The translations under genes and the position numbers were made by a program. Below, piece after piece: positions 27,893 through 37,126 of a DNA stretch of 64,000 nucleotides. The stretch's first letter is position 1. Each line of letters opens with the position of its first letter. This stretch comes from Bacteroidales bacterium (GTDB lineage: Bacteria; Bacteroidota; Bacteroidia; Bacteroidales; Marinilabiliaceae). The stretch lies in NCBI GenBank assembly GCA_003249255.1, contig QKJP01000059.1, positions 1-64,000 on the forward strand, read 5' to 3'. The notes under the pieces are model-generated. The model saw only the letters and a list, made by a program, of their open reading frames with translations. It ran no database searches and was not told the DNA's origin.

Positions 27893-29845
27893 ATGATAAA
27901 AATTACCTTCCCCGACCAAAGCGTCAGAGAATATGAAGCAGGTGTTACAGGTATGCAAATTGCTGAAAGCATCAGCCCTAGATTAGCTAAAGAAGTACTA
28001 GCTGTTTCGGTTAATGATACGGTAATAGATGCAACACTTCCGATTACCGAAGATGCTAACATCAAACTTCACAAGTGGGAAGATGAGGAAGGTAAACATG
28101 CTTTCTGGCACTCTTCAGCTCACTTAATGGCTGAAGCTATCGAAGCTTTGTACCCGGGAACTAAATTTGGTATAGGTCCAACAATTGAAAATGGATTTTA
28201 CTACGATATCGATACGCCGGAAGGTGTAAGCATTACAGATGCTGATTTACCAAATATCGAGAAGAAATTTTTAGACCTCGTAAGTCAAAAACCTGATTTT
28301 GTTCGAACTGAAGTATCAAAAGCACAAGCCATTGATTTCTTCACAAAAAAAGGTGACGAGTATAAATTAGAATTACTTAACGAGCTTGAAGATGGTACAA
28401 TTACCTTTTACAAGCAAGGTAACTTTACTGATTTATGTCGCGGCCCTCACTTACCAAGCGCAGCACCGGTAAAAGCGATAAAACTTTTAAGCGTTGCTGG
28501 AGCATACTGGAGAGGTGATGAAACTCGCAAGCAATTAACTCGTATTTATGCGATATCTTTCCCTAAAGCAAAACTACTTTCTGAGTATATAGAGCGCTTA
28601 GAGGAAGCTATGAAACGCGACCACCGCAAAATCGGGAAAGAGCTTGAATTGTTTACTTTTTCTCAAAAAGTAGGTCAAGGTTTACCACTTTGGTTACCTA
28701 AAGGTGCTATGTTACGTGAGAACCTTGAGAAGTTCTTAAAGAAAGTACAGGTTGAGTATGGTTACGAACCGGTAATCACTCCTCACATTGGAAATAAAGA
28801 GCTGTATGTAACATCAGGTCACTATGCTAAATACGGAAAGGATTCTTTCCAACCCATCCACACTCCTGCTGAAGGTGAAGAATTCCTGTTAAAGCCGATG
28901 AACTGTCCTCACCACTGTGAGATTTACAAAGCAAAACCGCGTTCTTATAAAGATTTACCGATTCGTTTTGCTGAATTTGGTACCGTTTACCGCTACGAGC
29001 AAAGTGGTGAGTTACACGGACTAACAAGGGTTCGTGGATTTACTCAGGATGATGCTCACTTATTCTGCCGTCCGGACCAATTAAAAGACGAGTTTAAGAA
29101 AGTAATCGACATCATATTATACATCTTTAAAGCATTAGACTTTAAAGAATACATCACACAGGTTTCATTACGCGACCCTAATGATCACAGCAAGTACATT
29201 GGTAGCGAAGAGAATTGGGACAAAGCAGAACAAGCTATTATAGAAGCCTGTGATGAAAAAGGCATGGAAACCATCGTTGAAACAGGCGAGGCTGCGTTCT
29301 ATGGCCCTAAACTTGACTTTATGGTAAAAGATGCCATAGGTCGAAAATGGCAATTAGGCACTATCCAGGTCGATTACAACCTACCTGAGCGTTTTGAACT
29401 AGAGTACGTTGGTAGCGACAATCAAAAACACCGTCCGGTAATGATTCACCGTGCTCCATTTGGAAGTATGGAACGTTTTGTTGCTGTTTTAATTGAGCAC
29501 ACAGCCGGTAAATTTCCACTTTGGTTAACACCTGAACAAGTGGTAATTTTACCAATCAGTGAAAAATACAACGATTACGCAAAAAAAGTTTTAAAATTCC
29601 TAAGAAATTCCGATATTCGCGCTGTTCTTGATGACCGTAACGAAAAAATTGGTAAGAAGATCAGGGACAATGAGTTAAAGCGTATCCCATACCTACTTAT
29701 TGTAGGCGAAAAAGAGGCTGAAGAGAACCAAGTTTCAGTTCGAAGACAAGGTGAAGGTGATTTAGGTGCTATGAGCTTAGATAATTTTGCTACCTTTGTG
29801 GCCGCTGAAGTGGAAAAAATGCTTTCAGAGATAAAAGAAAAATAG
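27893..29845 (+). CDS. thrS: Threonyl-tRNA synthetase
   Basis: 650 residues, full length. TGS domain (1-62), editing domain with [10 protein letters not shown], and the class II core with motif 2 ([20 protein letters not shown]), the zinc ligand in [17 protein letters not shown], and the anticodon-binding domain from about residue 545 ([17 protein letters not shown]). It charges tRNA-Thr. It leads an operon with infC, rpmI and rplT, a classic arrangement. Confidence 0.98.
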   Translation: MIKITFPDQSVREYEAGVTGMQIAESISPRLAKEVLAVSVNDTVIDATLPITEDANIKLHKWEDEEGKHAFWHSSAHLMAEAIEALYPGTKFGIGPTIENGFYYDIDTPEGVSITDADLPNIEKKFLDLVSQKPDFVRTEVSKAQAIDFFTKKGDEYKLELLNELEDGTITFYKQGNFTDLCRGPHLPSAAPVKAIKLLSVAGAYWRGDETRKQLTRIYAISFPKAKLLSEYIERLEEAMKRDHRKIGKELELFTFSQKVGQGLPLWLPKGAMLRENLEKFLKKVQVEYGYEPVITPHIGNKELYVTSGHYAKYGKDSFQPIHTPAEGEEFLLKPMNCPHHCEIYKAKPRSYKDLPIRFAEFGTVYRYEQSGELHGLTRVRGFTQDDAHLFCRPDQLKDEFKKVIDIILYIFKALDFKEYITQVSLRDPNDHSKYIGSEENWDKAEQAIIEACDEKGMETIVETGEAAFYGPKLDFMVKDAIGRKWQLGTIQVDYNLPERFELEYVGSDNQKHRPVMIHRAPFGSMERFVAVLIEHTAGKFPLWLTPEQVVILPISEKYNDYAKKVLKFLRNSDIRAVLDDRNEKIGKKIRDNELKRIPYLLIVGEKEAEENQVSVRRQGEGDLGAMSLDNFATFVAAEVEKMLSEIKEK

Positions 29846-29873
29846 TACTAATTAAATTAAGGAGGGCTTAACA

Positions 29874-30431
29874 ATAGCTAAACCACAAAGAAAACAGGTA
29901 CGCCCTGTAAAGCAGGAGCCGGCACATCGAATTAATCGATACATACGCGTTCCTCAAGTTAGACTTGTTGGTGATAACATCGACGAACCGGGCGTTTTTG
30001 ATACAGCGACTGCCTTAAAAATGGCAGATGAATTGGATTTAGATTTAGTCGAGATTTCGCCTAAGGCAGATCCGCCTGTATGTAAAATCATCGATTATCA
30101 AAAGTTTCTATACCAACAAAAGCGTAAGCAAAAGGAATTAAAAGCTAAAACGGTAAAAGTAGTAGTTAAAGAAATTCGTTTTGGTCCAAATACGGATGAT
30201 CATGATTACCAGTTTAAATTAAAACATGCCGAGAAGTTTCTTGGGGAGGGTGCAAAAGTAAAAGCATTTGTATTCTTTAAAGGTCGTGCAATCTTATTTA
30301 AAGATAAAGGTGAAATTTTATTATTACGTTTCGCCCAAGATCTTGAAGAATTTGCTAAAGTAGAGCAAATGCCAAAGCTGGAAGGTAAACGTATGACCAT
30401 GTTCCTGGCTCCCAAAGCATCTAAAAAGTAA
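29874..30431 (+). CDS. infC: Translation initiation factor IF-3, probable ATA start codon
   Basis: 185 residues if read from ATA at 29874. This position is supported by a strong SD (GGAGGG, 29861-29866) seven bases before it, a stop in frame at 29853, and N-terminal IF-3 sequence directly downstream ([20 protein letters not shown]). The first ATG (30021) would remove 49 residues of the N-terminal domain. The C-terminal domain has [21 protein letters not shown]-3 rejects non-standard start codons, so a rare start gives autoregulation, as known for the E. coli AUU start of infC. Confidence 0.88.
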   Translation: MAKPQRKQVRPVKQEPAHRINRYIRVPQVRLVGDNIDEPGVFDTATALKMADELDLDLVEISPKADPPVCKIIDYQKFLYQQKRKQKELKAKTVKVVVKEIRFGPNTDDHDYQFKLKHAEKFLGEGAKVKAFVFFKGRAILFKDKGEILLLRFAQDLEEFAKVEQMPKLEGKRMTMFLAPKASKK

Positions 30432-30465
30432 TTTTGCTTTTTTTATAACTAAATATATAGGAATA

Positions 30466-30663
30466 ATGCCAAAAATGAAGACTAATTCCAGTGCTAAGAA
30501 GCGTTTTACAATCACTGGAAGCGGAAAGATTAAAAGAAAGCATGCTTTTAAAAGTCACATTTTAACAAAAAAGTCGACTAAGCAGAAGAGAAATCTTACT
30601 TATGCAGGTACTGTTCACAAAGCTGATGAAACAAACATCAAGCTATTATTGAACATGAAGTAA
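30466..30663 (+). CDS. rpmI: 50S ribosomal protein L35
   Basis: 65 residues. [20 protein letters not shown] and [15 protein letters not shown]-type basic sequence (here [16 protein letters not shown]) fit bL35. It lies 34 bp after infC in the operon. Confidence 0.97.
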   Translation: MPKMKTNSSAKKRFTITGSGKIKRKHAFKSHILTKKSTKQKRNLTYAGTVHKADETNIKLLLNMK

Positions 30664-30697
30664 TAAGCGATAGATTTAAAAAATTAATTTTAAACCG

Positions 30698-30743
30698 GAA
30701 TGAATTAGCTGAAAGTTTCCAAATTGAGGAACGCTAACCATTC
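30698..30743 (+). promoter_or_regulatory. Possible L20 leader hairpin before rplT
   Basis: Three stacked complementary segments: GAATG (30698-30702) with CATTC (30739-30743), TTAGC (30705-30709) with GCTAA (30733-30737), and TTCC (30717-30720) with GGAA (30728-30731) around the loop AAATTGA. A 7-nt bulge TGAAAGT sits opposite one base. It ends 15 nt before the rplT ATG. Confidence 0.45.
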
Positions 30744-30758
30744 GAAAATGATTTAAAA

Positions 30759-31109
30759 ATGCCAAGATCAGTAAATCATGTTGCGTCTAGAGAAAGACGT
30801 CGTAAATTATTAAAGAAAACCAAAGGTTATTTTGGTAGAAGAAAAAATGTATGGACTGTAGCCAAAAACACTTATGAAAAAGGTTTACAGTATGCATACC
30901 GCGATAGAAAGAAAAAGAAAAGCAGCTTCCGTGCATTATGGATTCAGCGTATTAACGCAGCAGCTCGCTTAGAAGGTGTTTCTTACAGTAAGCTTATGGG
31001 TGCTTTAAACAAGCAAAACATTGAGATCAACCGTAAAGTTCTTGCTGACTTAGCGGTTAATCACCCGGATGCGTTTAAAGCTGTATTGAAAAAAGCGATG
31101 GAAGCATAG
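30759..31109 (+). CDS. rplT: 50S ribosomal protein L20
   Basis: 116 residues. [35 protein letters not shown] and the C-terminal [20 protein letters not shown] are characteristic of bL20, which in other bacteria represses its own operon by binding an mRNA hairpin. Last gene of the operon, followed by a terminator. Confidence 0.98.
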   Translation: MPRSVNHVASRERRRKLLKKTKGYFGRRKNVWTVAKNTYEKGLQYAYRDRKKKKSSFRALWIQRINAAARLEGVSYSKLMGALNKQNIEINRKVLADLAVNHPDAFKAVLKKAMEA

Positions 31110-31129
31110 GCTTTGATCAATGATATTTG

Positions 31130-31160
31130 AAAAGGTTGTCTCTTGAGGCAACCTTTTTTT
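31130..31160 (+). terminator. Terminator of the thrS-infC-rpmI-rplT operon
   Basis: AAAAGGTTG paired with CAACCTTTT, extended through TCTC/GAGG, followed by a T-run, 20 bp beyond the rplT stop. Confidence 0.8.
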
Positions 31161-31312
31161 ATATCAAAAAATTCACCTTAAAAAATCGAATAATTGAAGA
31201 TAATAGTCGCCCATTACCCCTTTTACACATCTGCCCATCAAAGCCTTTATCTACATCAAGGTTAAAACAAGGTTAAAGCCTCCCTCCTACTTTTAACAAC
31301 GCGCAATTTTGT

Positions 31313-31320
31313 TATCTTTG
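31313..31320 (+). promoter_or_regulatory. -7 element TATCTTTG of dapB
   Basis: Exact TAnnTTTG match about 100 bp before the dapB ATG. The rest of the 31161-31418 gap is AT-rich without recognisable structure. Confidence 0.45.
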
Positions 31321-31418
31321 AGCTCGATTTTAACAAAATCATAAAAAAATTAATCGTTAAATAATTACTTCACACAATGCTCACTTTAATGAGTTAGTGA
31401 AAAGACAAAATAAAGCGC

Positions 31419-32135
31419 ATGAAAATAGCATTGATCGGATATGGCAAAATGGGTAAAGAAATTGAAAAAATTGCCATTGACCGCGGACACGAAATTGTTG
31501 CAAAAATAGACATCAACTCACCTGATTCATTTGATAGCGAAGCCTTTAAATCTGCTGAAGCAGCTATTGAGTTCACACGTCCGGAAGCAGCCTACGATAA
31601 CTACATGAAGTGTTTTGCAGCAAACGTGCCGGTTGTATCAGGTACCACCGGTTGGTTGGATAAAATTGACGAGATCAAAGCGAAGTGTTCGGATGAAGGA
31701 CAAACGTTCTTTTATGCTTCAAACTTCAGTTTAGGGGTAAACATCTTCTTTGAGATTAATAAGCAGTTAGCTAAAATGATGAATAAAGTGGCTGAATATG
31801 ATGTAGAAATGGAAGAAGTTCACCATACTCAAAAGCTGGATGCGCCAAGTGGTACAGCAATTACTTTAGCCGAAGGTATTTTAGAAAACCTGGACAGAAA
31901 AACCAACTGGGCCTTAGATAAAGCTGAAAAAGAGGATGAAATGATAATAAAAGCCGTTCGCCATGGTGAGGTTCCTGGAATTCACACCATTAAGTACGAA
32001 TCTGAAGTTGATGAAATCATCATCCACCACAGTGCAAAATCCCGTAAAGGTTTTGCATTAGGAGCTGTATTAGCCGCTGAATTTGTAAAAGACAACAAAG
32101 GATATCTTGGAATGCAAGATCTTTTAAAACTTTAA
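31419..32135 (+). CDS. dapB: 4-hydroxy-tetrahydrodipicolinate reductase
   Basis: 238 residues, the short Bacteroidota form. N-terminal Rossmann motif IGYGKMGKEIEKIA, then FTRPEAAYDN, VSGTTGW, NFSLGVNIFFEINK, and the catalytic EVHHTQKLDAPSGTA segment. It reduces the cyclic dipicolinate intermediate with NAD(P)H in lysine and diaminopimelate synthesis. It precedes lepB by 15 bp and is probably co-transcribed with it. Confidence 0.96.
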   Translation: MKIALIGYGKMGKEIEKIAIDRGHEIVAKIDINSPDSFDSEAFKSAEAAIEFTRPEAAYDNYMKCFAANVPVVSGTTGWLDKIDEIKAKCSDEGQTFFYASNFSLGVNIFFEINKQLAKMMNKVAEYDVEMEEVHHTQKLDAPSGTAITLAEGILENLDRKTNWALDKAEKEDEMIIKAVRHGEVPGIHTIKYESEVDEIIIHHSAKSRKGFALGAVLAAEFVKDNKGYLGMQDLLKL

Positions 32136-32150
32136 TCTAACTACTTTATC

Positions 32151-33578
32151 ATGTTTAAAGCATCTAAACGAGCCTGGCTTAAAGGCATTATTGCCTGTAT
32201 TGTTTTTATACTTTGGGTATTCTGGATTGGAAACTTCTGGTTCATATTTGGTTTACCGCTTGTATTTGACGTGTACATCTCCAAGATAATTCCATGGGGA
32301 TTTTGGAAAAAACGCAAAGATGGAAAAAAACCATCTGCTGTTATTGAATGGATTGATGCATTAGTATTCGCATTGGTTGCAGTATACATCATCAACATCT
32401 TTTTATTTCAAAATTACAAGATTCCAACAAGTTCTTTAGAAAAGTCCTTATTAGTTGGAGATCATCTTTTTGTAAGCAAAGTAAGCTATGGGCCACGCAT
32501 GCCTAATACACCATTATCATTTCCTTTGGTCCAAAATACTTTTCCTATTATTAACACCAAATCTTATTTAGAAACTCCAACATGGGATTACAAGCGACTT
32601 GGAGGTTTAGGAGATGTTCAAAGAAATGATATTGTTGTTTTTAACTTTCCGGCAGGAGACACTGTTCCTTTTAAAGTGAATAATCCTGATATTTATAATT
32701 TATCCTTCCTTAAAGGAATTGATTTAATTAACAGGAATTTAAAACTAGGTCCTAAAAAACCTTTTTCATCTGCTTACGAAAGAAACCATTTCTTAAGAAA
32801 CTTAGGAAGACAATTTATCGAAAACAATCCAAATACTTTTGGTGAAATATTATATCGTCCGATAGACCGAAGAGATAATTACGTAAAAAGATGTATTGCC
32901 ATACCGGGTGATACCTTAGAAGTTCGAAATAACCAGGTCTACATCAACGGAGAAATGGGGGAAAATCCTAAAGATGTTCAGTATAACTATCAGGTAACAA
33001 CAGATGGTACTGTGCTAACAGATCATTTTTACGAAAAAATTGGAATTGCTAAAGCGGATCAAGATGGATTTGCTCCTAAATACACATTACCATTAACGCA
33101 AGAAATGATTGAAAAGATGAAAGACTATCCTTTCATCAAAGAGCTTAAGAAAAATGAGTTTGCGCCAGATTCGAGTGGTATGAGTGTTTTCCCATACAGC
33201 CAGGACTATCCTTGGAGCCGTGATAACTATGGTCCAATTTGGATGCCTGAAGCCGGCAAAACAATTGAATTAAACATGACTAACCTTGTACTTTATGAGC
33301 GCATAATTACTGCCCATGAGGGTAATGATTTAAAAGTTAAAGATGGTGAAATCTACATAAATGGTGAGTTAGTGAATTCTTACACGTTTAAAATGAATTA
33401 CTATTTTATGATGGGTGACAACCGCCATAAATCTGCCGACTCGCGTTCTTGGGGGTTTGTGCCTGAAGATCATATTGTTGGAAAACCGATTTTAGTTTGG
33501 TTATCCTTAGATACAGATAAAAGCTTCCCTTCTAACATTCGTTGGGATCGTTTTTTCAAATTGGCACACAACAACTAA
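32151..33578 (+). CDS. lepB: Signal peptidase I, long Bacteroidota form
   Basis: 475 residues. Two N-terminal hydrophobic helices, a linker, and a third helix directly before the S26 catalytic domain. The nucleophile region is KIPTSSLEKSLLVGDHLFV; the Lys general base is in NYVKRCIAIPGDTLEV. A long insertion separates it from the last conserved box MGDNRHKSADSRSWGFVPED. It removes signal peptides of exported proteins. A related gene follows at 33649. Confidence 0.95.
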   Translation: MFKASKRAWLKGIIACIVFILWVFWIGNFWFIFGLPLVFDVYISKIIPWGFWKKRKDGKKPSAVIEWIDALVFALVAVYIINIFLFQNYKIPTSSLEKSLLVGDHLFVSKVSYGPRMPNTPLSFPLVQNTFPIINTKSYLETPTWDYKRLGGLGDVQRNDIVVFNFPAGDTVPFKVNNPDIYNLSFLKGIDLINRNLKLGPKKPFSSAYERNHFLRNLGRQFIENNPNTFGEILYRPIDRRDNYVKRCIAIPGDTLEVRNNQVYINGEMGENPKDVQYNYQVTTDGTVLTDHFYEKIGIAKADQDGFAPKYTLPLTQEMIEKMKDYPFIKELKKNEFAPDSSGMSVFPYSQDYPWSRDNYGPIWMPEAGKTIELNMTNLVLYERIITAHEGNDLKVKDGEIYINGELVNSYTFKMNYYFMMGDNRHKSADSRSWGFVPEDHIVGKPILVWLSLDTDKSFPSNIRWDRFFKLAHNN

Positions 33579-33597
33579 TTATTAACACATAAGACAG

Positions 33598-33630
33598 GCA
33601 GAAGATTCCTAAGGATTCTTCTGCTTTTTT
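33598..33630 (+). terminator. Terminator between the two signal peptidase genes
   Basis: GCAGAAGATTCCT and AGGATTCTTCTGC form a nearly perfect stem followed by six T. Confidence 0.75.
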
Positions 33631-33634
33631 GTGA

Positions 33635-33642
33635 TAAATTTG
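33635..33642 (+). promoter_or_regulatory. -7 element TAAATTTG of the second signal peptidase gene
   Basis: Exact TAnnTTTG match ending 6 bp before the ATG at 33649. Just after the terminator, so the gene has its own, probably leaderless, transcript. Confidence 0.5.
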
Positions 33643-33648
33643 TAACGA

Positions 33649-34836
33649 ATGAAAATCCAAAAAATCATTAGCTTCACCCTATTTCTTATATTCTTATTAT
33701 TAGTGGTATGGAGTCAAAATTGGATTTTATTTTTTCTTCTAATTACCATTGCACTTTTCTTTTGGCATCCGAATTTACAAGGAATACTGGTTCAATTTTT
33801 CCTGCGTAAACACTCCAAAAAAACCGCGGTTCAAGAATGGATTTTAGCAGTTTTATTTGGTTTATTAGCCGTTAACTTTACGAACAATTACTTGTTTAGT
33901 ATTTATACCATCCGCTCTTCTAGCATGCAACCGTCCTACCAATCAGGAACTACCTTCTTGATGAATAAAATATTGATAGGGCCGGCAAAAAGCCAAAACA
34001 CAATTAAATCCTACCACCGTATTCCGGGTATTCGCTCAATAAAACAAGGTGATGTAATCGTGTTTAACTTTCCAGAGGGTGATACTGTATTTATTAACCA
34101 TCCCAACGAAAATTATCATTTTCAAAAACGTATCACCAAACAAAACAAAACTGAGAATCACATTTTAAATAGTCAGAAGGACTATAAAAAGGTAAATCAA
34201 CGGCCTCGTTTTATTAAACGAGTAATTGCATTACCGGGCGATACACTAACTATTATCAATGGTGTAAATTACATCAATAAGAAGGCATCATTATTTAATG
34301 AAAATCTGTTGTATAAACTCGCTCTGGAAAAAAACACTCCATTTAAAATTAAAAAAGATATCCTTGATAAAAGCTATGTGAGTTATGTAGAAAAAGGCAC
34401 ACAATATATAGAATCACCAATTACTTTAATCGACAACAAAAAGTTTTCGCCATATCTAACATTAATTGAGTCTCCTAAAAATAAGCCTGATCCTTTTGTA
34501 TTTCCATTTAACACCTCCTTTAGATGGAATGAATCAAATTGGGGACCAATGGTAATTCCTCAAAAGGGTCAAAAAGTTAAAATCACTTTAGAAAACATTT
34601 CTTTATATCAACGCATCATTGAAGTGTATGAAGAAAATAAATTGGAATTTAAAAAAGATCATATCTATATAAATGGCCAAGAAAGAACCCATTATACCTT
34701 TAGGATGAACTATTATTGGGTTGGAGGCGACAATAAACCCCACTCTTTTGACAGTCGATATTGGGGCTTCTTACCGGAAAATCATATCATTGGAGTTATT
34801 CAACCTCTGCCGTTTCATGGATCTCAAAACAAATAA
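33649..34836 (+). CDS. lepB: Second signal peptidase I paralogue
   Basis: 395 residues. Three N-terminal hydrophobic helices, then the S26 core: IRSSSMQPSYQSGTTFLMNK with the Ser nucleophile, RFIKRVIALPGDTLTI with the catalytic Lys, and GGDNKPHSFDSRYWGFLPEN. Both catalytic residues are kept, so it should be active. It is more divergent and shorter than the upstream copy. An internal Lys/Asn-rich insertion lies at about 165-200. The last helix-like tail is short. It may handle a subset of substrates (inference). Confidence 0.9.
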   Translation: MKIQKIISFTLFLIFLLLVVWSQNWILFFLLITIALFFWHPNLQGILVQFFLRKHSKKTAVQEWILAVLFGLLAVNFTNNYLFSIYTIRSSSMQPSYQSGTTFLMNKILIGPAKSQNTIKSYHRIPGIRSIKQGDVIVFNFPEGDTVFINHPNENYHFQKRITKQNKTENHILNSQKDYKKVNQRPRFIKRVIALPGDTLTIINGVNYINKKASLFNENLLYKLALEKNTPFKIKKDILDKSYVSYVEKGTQYIESPITLIDNKKFSPYLTLIESPKNKPDPFVFPFNTSFRWNESNWGPMVIPQKGQKVKITLENISLYQRIIEVYEENKLEFKKDHIYINGQERTHYTFRMNYYWVGGDNKPHSFDSRYWGFLPENHIIGVIQPLPFHGSQNK

Positions 34837-34842
34837 AGAAAA

Positions 34843-35481
34843 ATGGAGAATTTACCTGTGTTTCCAAGTTGCTATTTAGGAACAATACAATACTTTGCTC
34901 ATTTAGTACAATATAGCGGAACCGTTGCCATAGAAGTACACAGCCCATACCAACGGAAATCATACCGAAACAGATGCCTGATAATGGGTGCTAATGGAAA
35001 AATGCCATTATCTATTCCGGTAACAAACCATAAAAATGAAAAAACACTGCTCAAAGATACTTTAGTTAGTTACGATACGCCATGGCAAAAACAACATTGG
35101 AGAAGCATTGTATCAGCGTATAACAGTTCGCCTTTTTTTGAGTATTACAAAGATGCAATAGAAGCATCTTATCAGAATACATTTGAACATCTTATTGACC
35201 TTAACCTTGACCTGACTCAAGTTATACTGGAAGAAATTGGTGCAGACATAGAACTAATACAAACAATCGAAAAATCGGAAAACACGCAATACAGATATCT
35301 GGTCAATCCCAAAATACCTTTAGCAAAAGATACTCAGTTTAAAGTTATTCCTTACAGACAAGTATTTGCCGAAAAGCATGCTTTTGAAGGCAATTTAAGC
35401 ATTCTGGATTTATTGTTTAATAAAGGTCCGGAAACTTTATCGTGGTTGGAAGATAGCTTGAATAAATGTGCAGATGTGTAA
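34843..35481 (+). CDS. WbqC family protein
   Basis: 212 residues. FPSCYLGTIQYFAHLVQYSG at the start, HSPYQRKSYRNRCLIMGANG, LSIPVTN, and WQKQHWRSIVSAYNSSPFFE match the WbqC-like family. Members occur beside lepB in many Bacteroidota, but the activity is not established. It starts 6 bp after the second signal peptidase gene. Confidence 0.9.
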   Translation: MENLPVFPSCYLGTIQYFAHLVQYSGTVAIEVHSPYQRKSYRNRCLIMGANGKMPLSIPVTNHKNEKTLLKDTLVSYDTPWQKQHWRSIVSAYNSSPFFEYYKDAIEASYQNTFEHLIDLNLDLTQVILEEIGADIELIQTIEKSENTQYRYLVNPKIPLAKDTQFKVIPYRQVFAEKHAFEGNLSILDLLFNKGPETLSWLEDSLNKCADV

Positions 35482-35587
35482 ATGCAACAATATGAAAACT
35501 AACTCATTTATCATTCAAAAATTAGTTCTGAGATAAGCCCAATAACAACGTAATTTTCAAAACTTGTTTGATAAAACTAAATTCAGT

Positions 35588-36028
35588 TTAGACTTGTATT
35601 TCCTCAAGGATTTCGGCAAGTATACGCTCATGATCAAAAGCTAATTCAGGAAGATCATCCACATCAAACCATTGAGCATCTTGAGCATCATCCATTGCTT
35701 TGGCTGTTACTTCATGATCTATAAACCCAATAAAAACAACCGAAATTGTTCGATGACGAGGATCCCGGTCAACAGCCCCATAAGTTTTAAATTGTGAAAT
35801 TGAAACATCCTTTATACTAGTCTCCTCTTCTAATTCTCTCAAAGCCGCCGGTTCTAGATCTTCATCCATATCCACAAAACCTCCGGGAAATGCCCATTTA
35901 CCTTGAAAAGGTTCATTCTTGCGCTTAATTAATAACACTTTACCGGAAGAAACTTTGTTTTTTACTCCTGCAAATAACACGACATCAGTGGTTACTGTAG
36001 GTCTAGGATAATCATAACAATATTTCAT
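35588..36028 (-). CDS. Nudix hydrolase
   Basis: 146 residues. The Nudix box spans about residues 50-72 (GFVDMDEDLEPAALRELEEE), with the RELxEE core complete. WAFPGG precedes it. Such enzymes hydrolyse nucleoside diphosphates linked to another moiety; the YDYPRPTVTTDVVLF start resembles ADP-ribose pyrophosphatase-like members, but the substrate is not certain. Its ATG overlaps the stop of the upstream NlpC/P60 gene by one base. Confidence 0.93.
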   Translation of the reverse strand: MKYCYDYPRPTVTTDVVLFAGVKNKVSSGKVLLIKRKNEPFQGKWAFPGGFVDMDEDLEPAALRELEEETSIKDVSISQFKTYGAVDRDPRHRTISVVFIGFIDHEVTAKAMDDAQDAQWFDVDDLPELAFDHERILAEILEEIQV

Positions 36029-36804
36029 TACAAGACCCTTTTAATAACACGGAGTTTGTGACTGTATTTTTTATTCGCCTCATCATAAATGCCTTGATGA
36101 TCAAATTTATCAATACGCACTCTACCTGAAGCATGGATAACTTCTCCTTTTCCAAGACACATACCGACATGGGTAATATTTCCACCTTCATTTTCGAAAA
36201 AAGCTAAATCACCTAATTTTGCTTCTTCAACAAAATTAACAATTTCACCAAGCTCAACTTGCTGAGATGCATCACGTGGTAATTGATGTCCCATAATTTT
36301 ATATACCACTTGCATTAATCCGGAACAATCGATGCCATAAAAACTCTTTCCACCCCATATATAAGGAGCATTAATAAACGACATGGCCACCTCTCCTAAG
36401 TCTTTCGGTTTTTTATTACTATTATAATTACTGGAAAGGTAATATTCGATAGATCCGATATAAAAACTATTCATATCCTGACCATTAAAGAATATAGAAC
36501 TACCACCGGTTATAATATGCGTATGTTTTTCCGGTTCTGATACGACCCTCACAAAAGGACCAGGAACAATCCATTTATCAGCTTTTATCCATTGATCAAC
36601 TTCTTTCTCTGAAATTTTCCGAACTAGCTTATGATCAACCCAACCTTCATAGCCATCGTCAAGAAGTTTTACTTTGATCCATTTTTCCGTTTCATCAAGC
36701 ACCTCAAAGGCATCACCAAATAATATTTGGCTTACCATTTCAGCTTGCTCCCTTGGTTCACTTCTTAAAGGTATTAAACCATACGTACATATTGACTTCT
36801 TCAT
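36028..36804 (-). CDS. NlpC/P60 (C40) peptidase with SH3 domains
   Basis: 258 residues. N-terminal SH3-like domains (QILFGDAFEVLDETEKWIKV and WVDHKLV) are followed by an NlpC/P60 domain: nucleophile Cys in YGIDCSGLMQVVY, His in ITHVGMCLGKGEVIHASG. No signal peptide is evident. The layout is that of gamma-D-Glu-diamino-acid endopeptidases (YkfC/DPP VI type), which recycle or process murein peptides. Co-transcribed with the Nudix gene. Confidence 0.92.
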   Translation of the reverse strand: MKKSICTYGLIPLRSEPREQAEMVSQILFGDAFEVLDETEKWIKVKLLDDGYEGWVDHKLVRKISEKEVDQWIKADKWIVPGPFVRVVSEPEKHTHIITGGSSIFFNGQDMNSFYIGSIEYYLSSNYNSNKKPKDLGEVAMSFINAPYIWGGKSFYGIDCSGLMQVVYKIMGHQLPRDASQQVELGEIVNFVEEAKLGDLAFFENEGGNITHVGMCLGKGEVIHASGRVRIDKFDHQGIYDEANKKYSHKLRVIKRVL

Positions 36805-37126
36805 ATTATATAAGGCTAAAAATCAAATCATTAAACACCACTTTCGCAAATATTGAGCGTTTTTTTGAAATGAAAAAATAGTAGTTTATTTTGTAATTCT
36901 TAGGGGGTATTTAATGTTATTTTAAAACTTTCTTTCACTCGATTCTTTATCAATCACATAGAAATAATAAAAGATAAAAGAGTAAGAATAGACCTTAATC
37001 CATATATAAAAGAAAGATTTACAATAAAATCTATCCTCTAAAATATCACATTAATCCCTCTCTCTTTTTGGCTGATGCAACTAACTGTTGTATTTTTGAT
37101 AATCATTAATTCTAGATTATTTAAGA
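36805..37126. other. Divergent promoter region
   Basis: AT-rich gap between the NlpC/P60 gene and the HD phosphohydrolase gene. It carries the rightward promoter at 37067-37098. No repeat or RNA gene was seen. Confidence 0.35.
37067..37098 (+). promoter_or_regulatory. Full Bacteroidota promoter of the 7TM-HD gene
   Basis: TTTG at 37067-37070 (-33) and TATTTTTG at 37091-37098 (-7), 20 bp apart, match the Bacteroidota sigma consensus. The start codon is at 37127. Confidence 0.55.
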
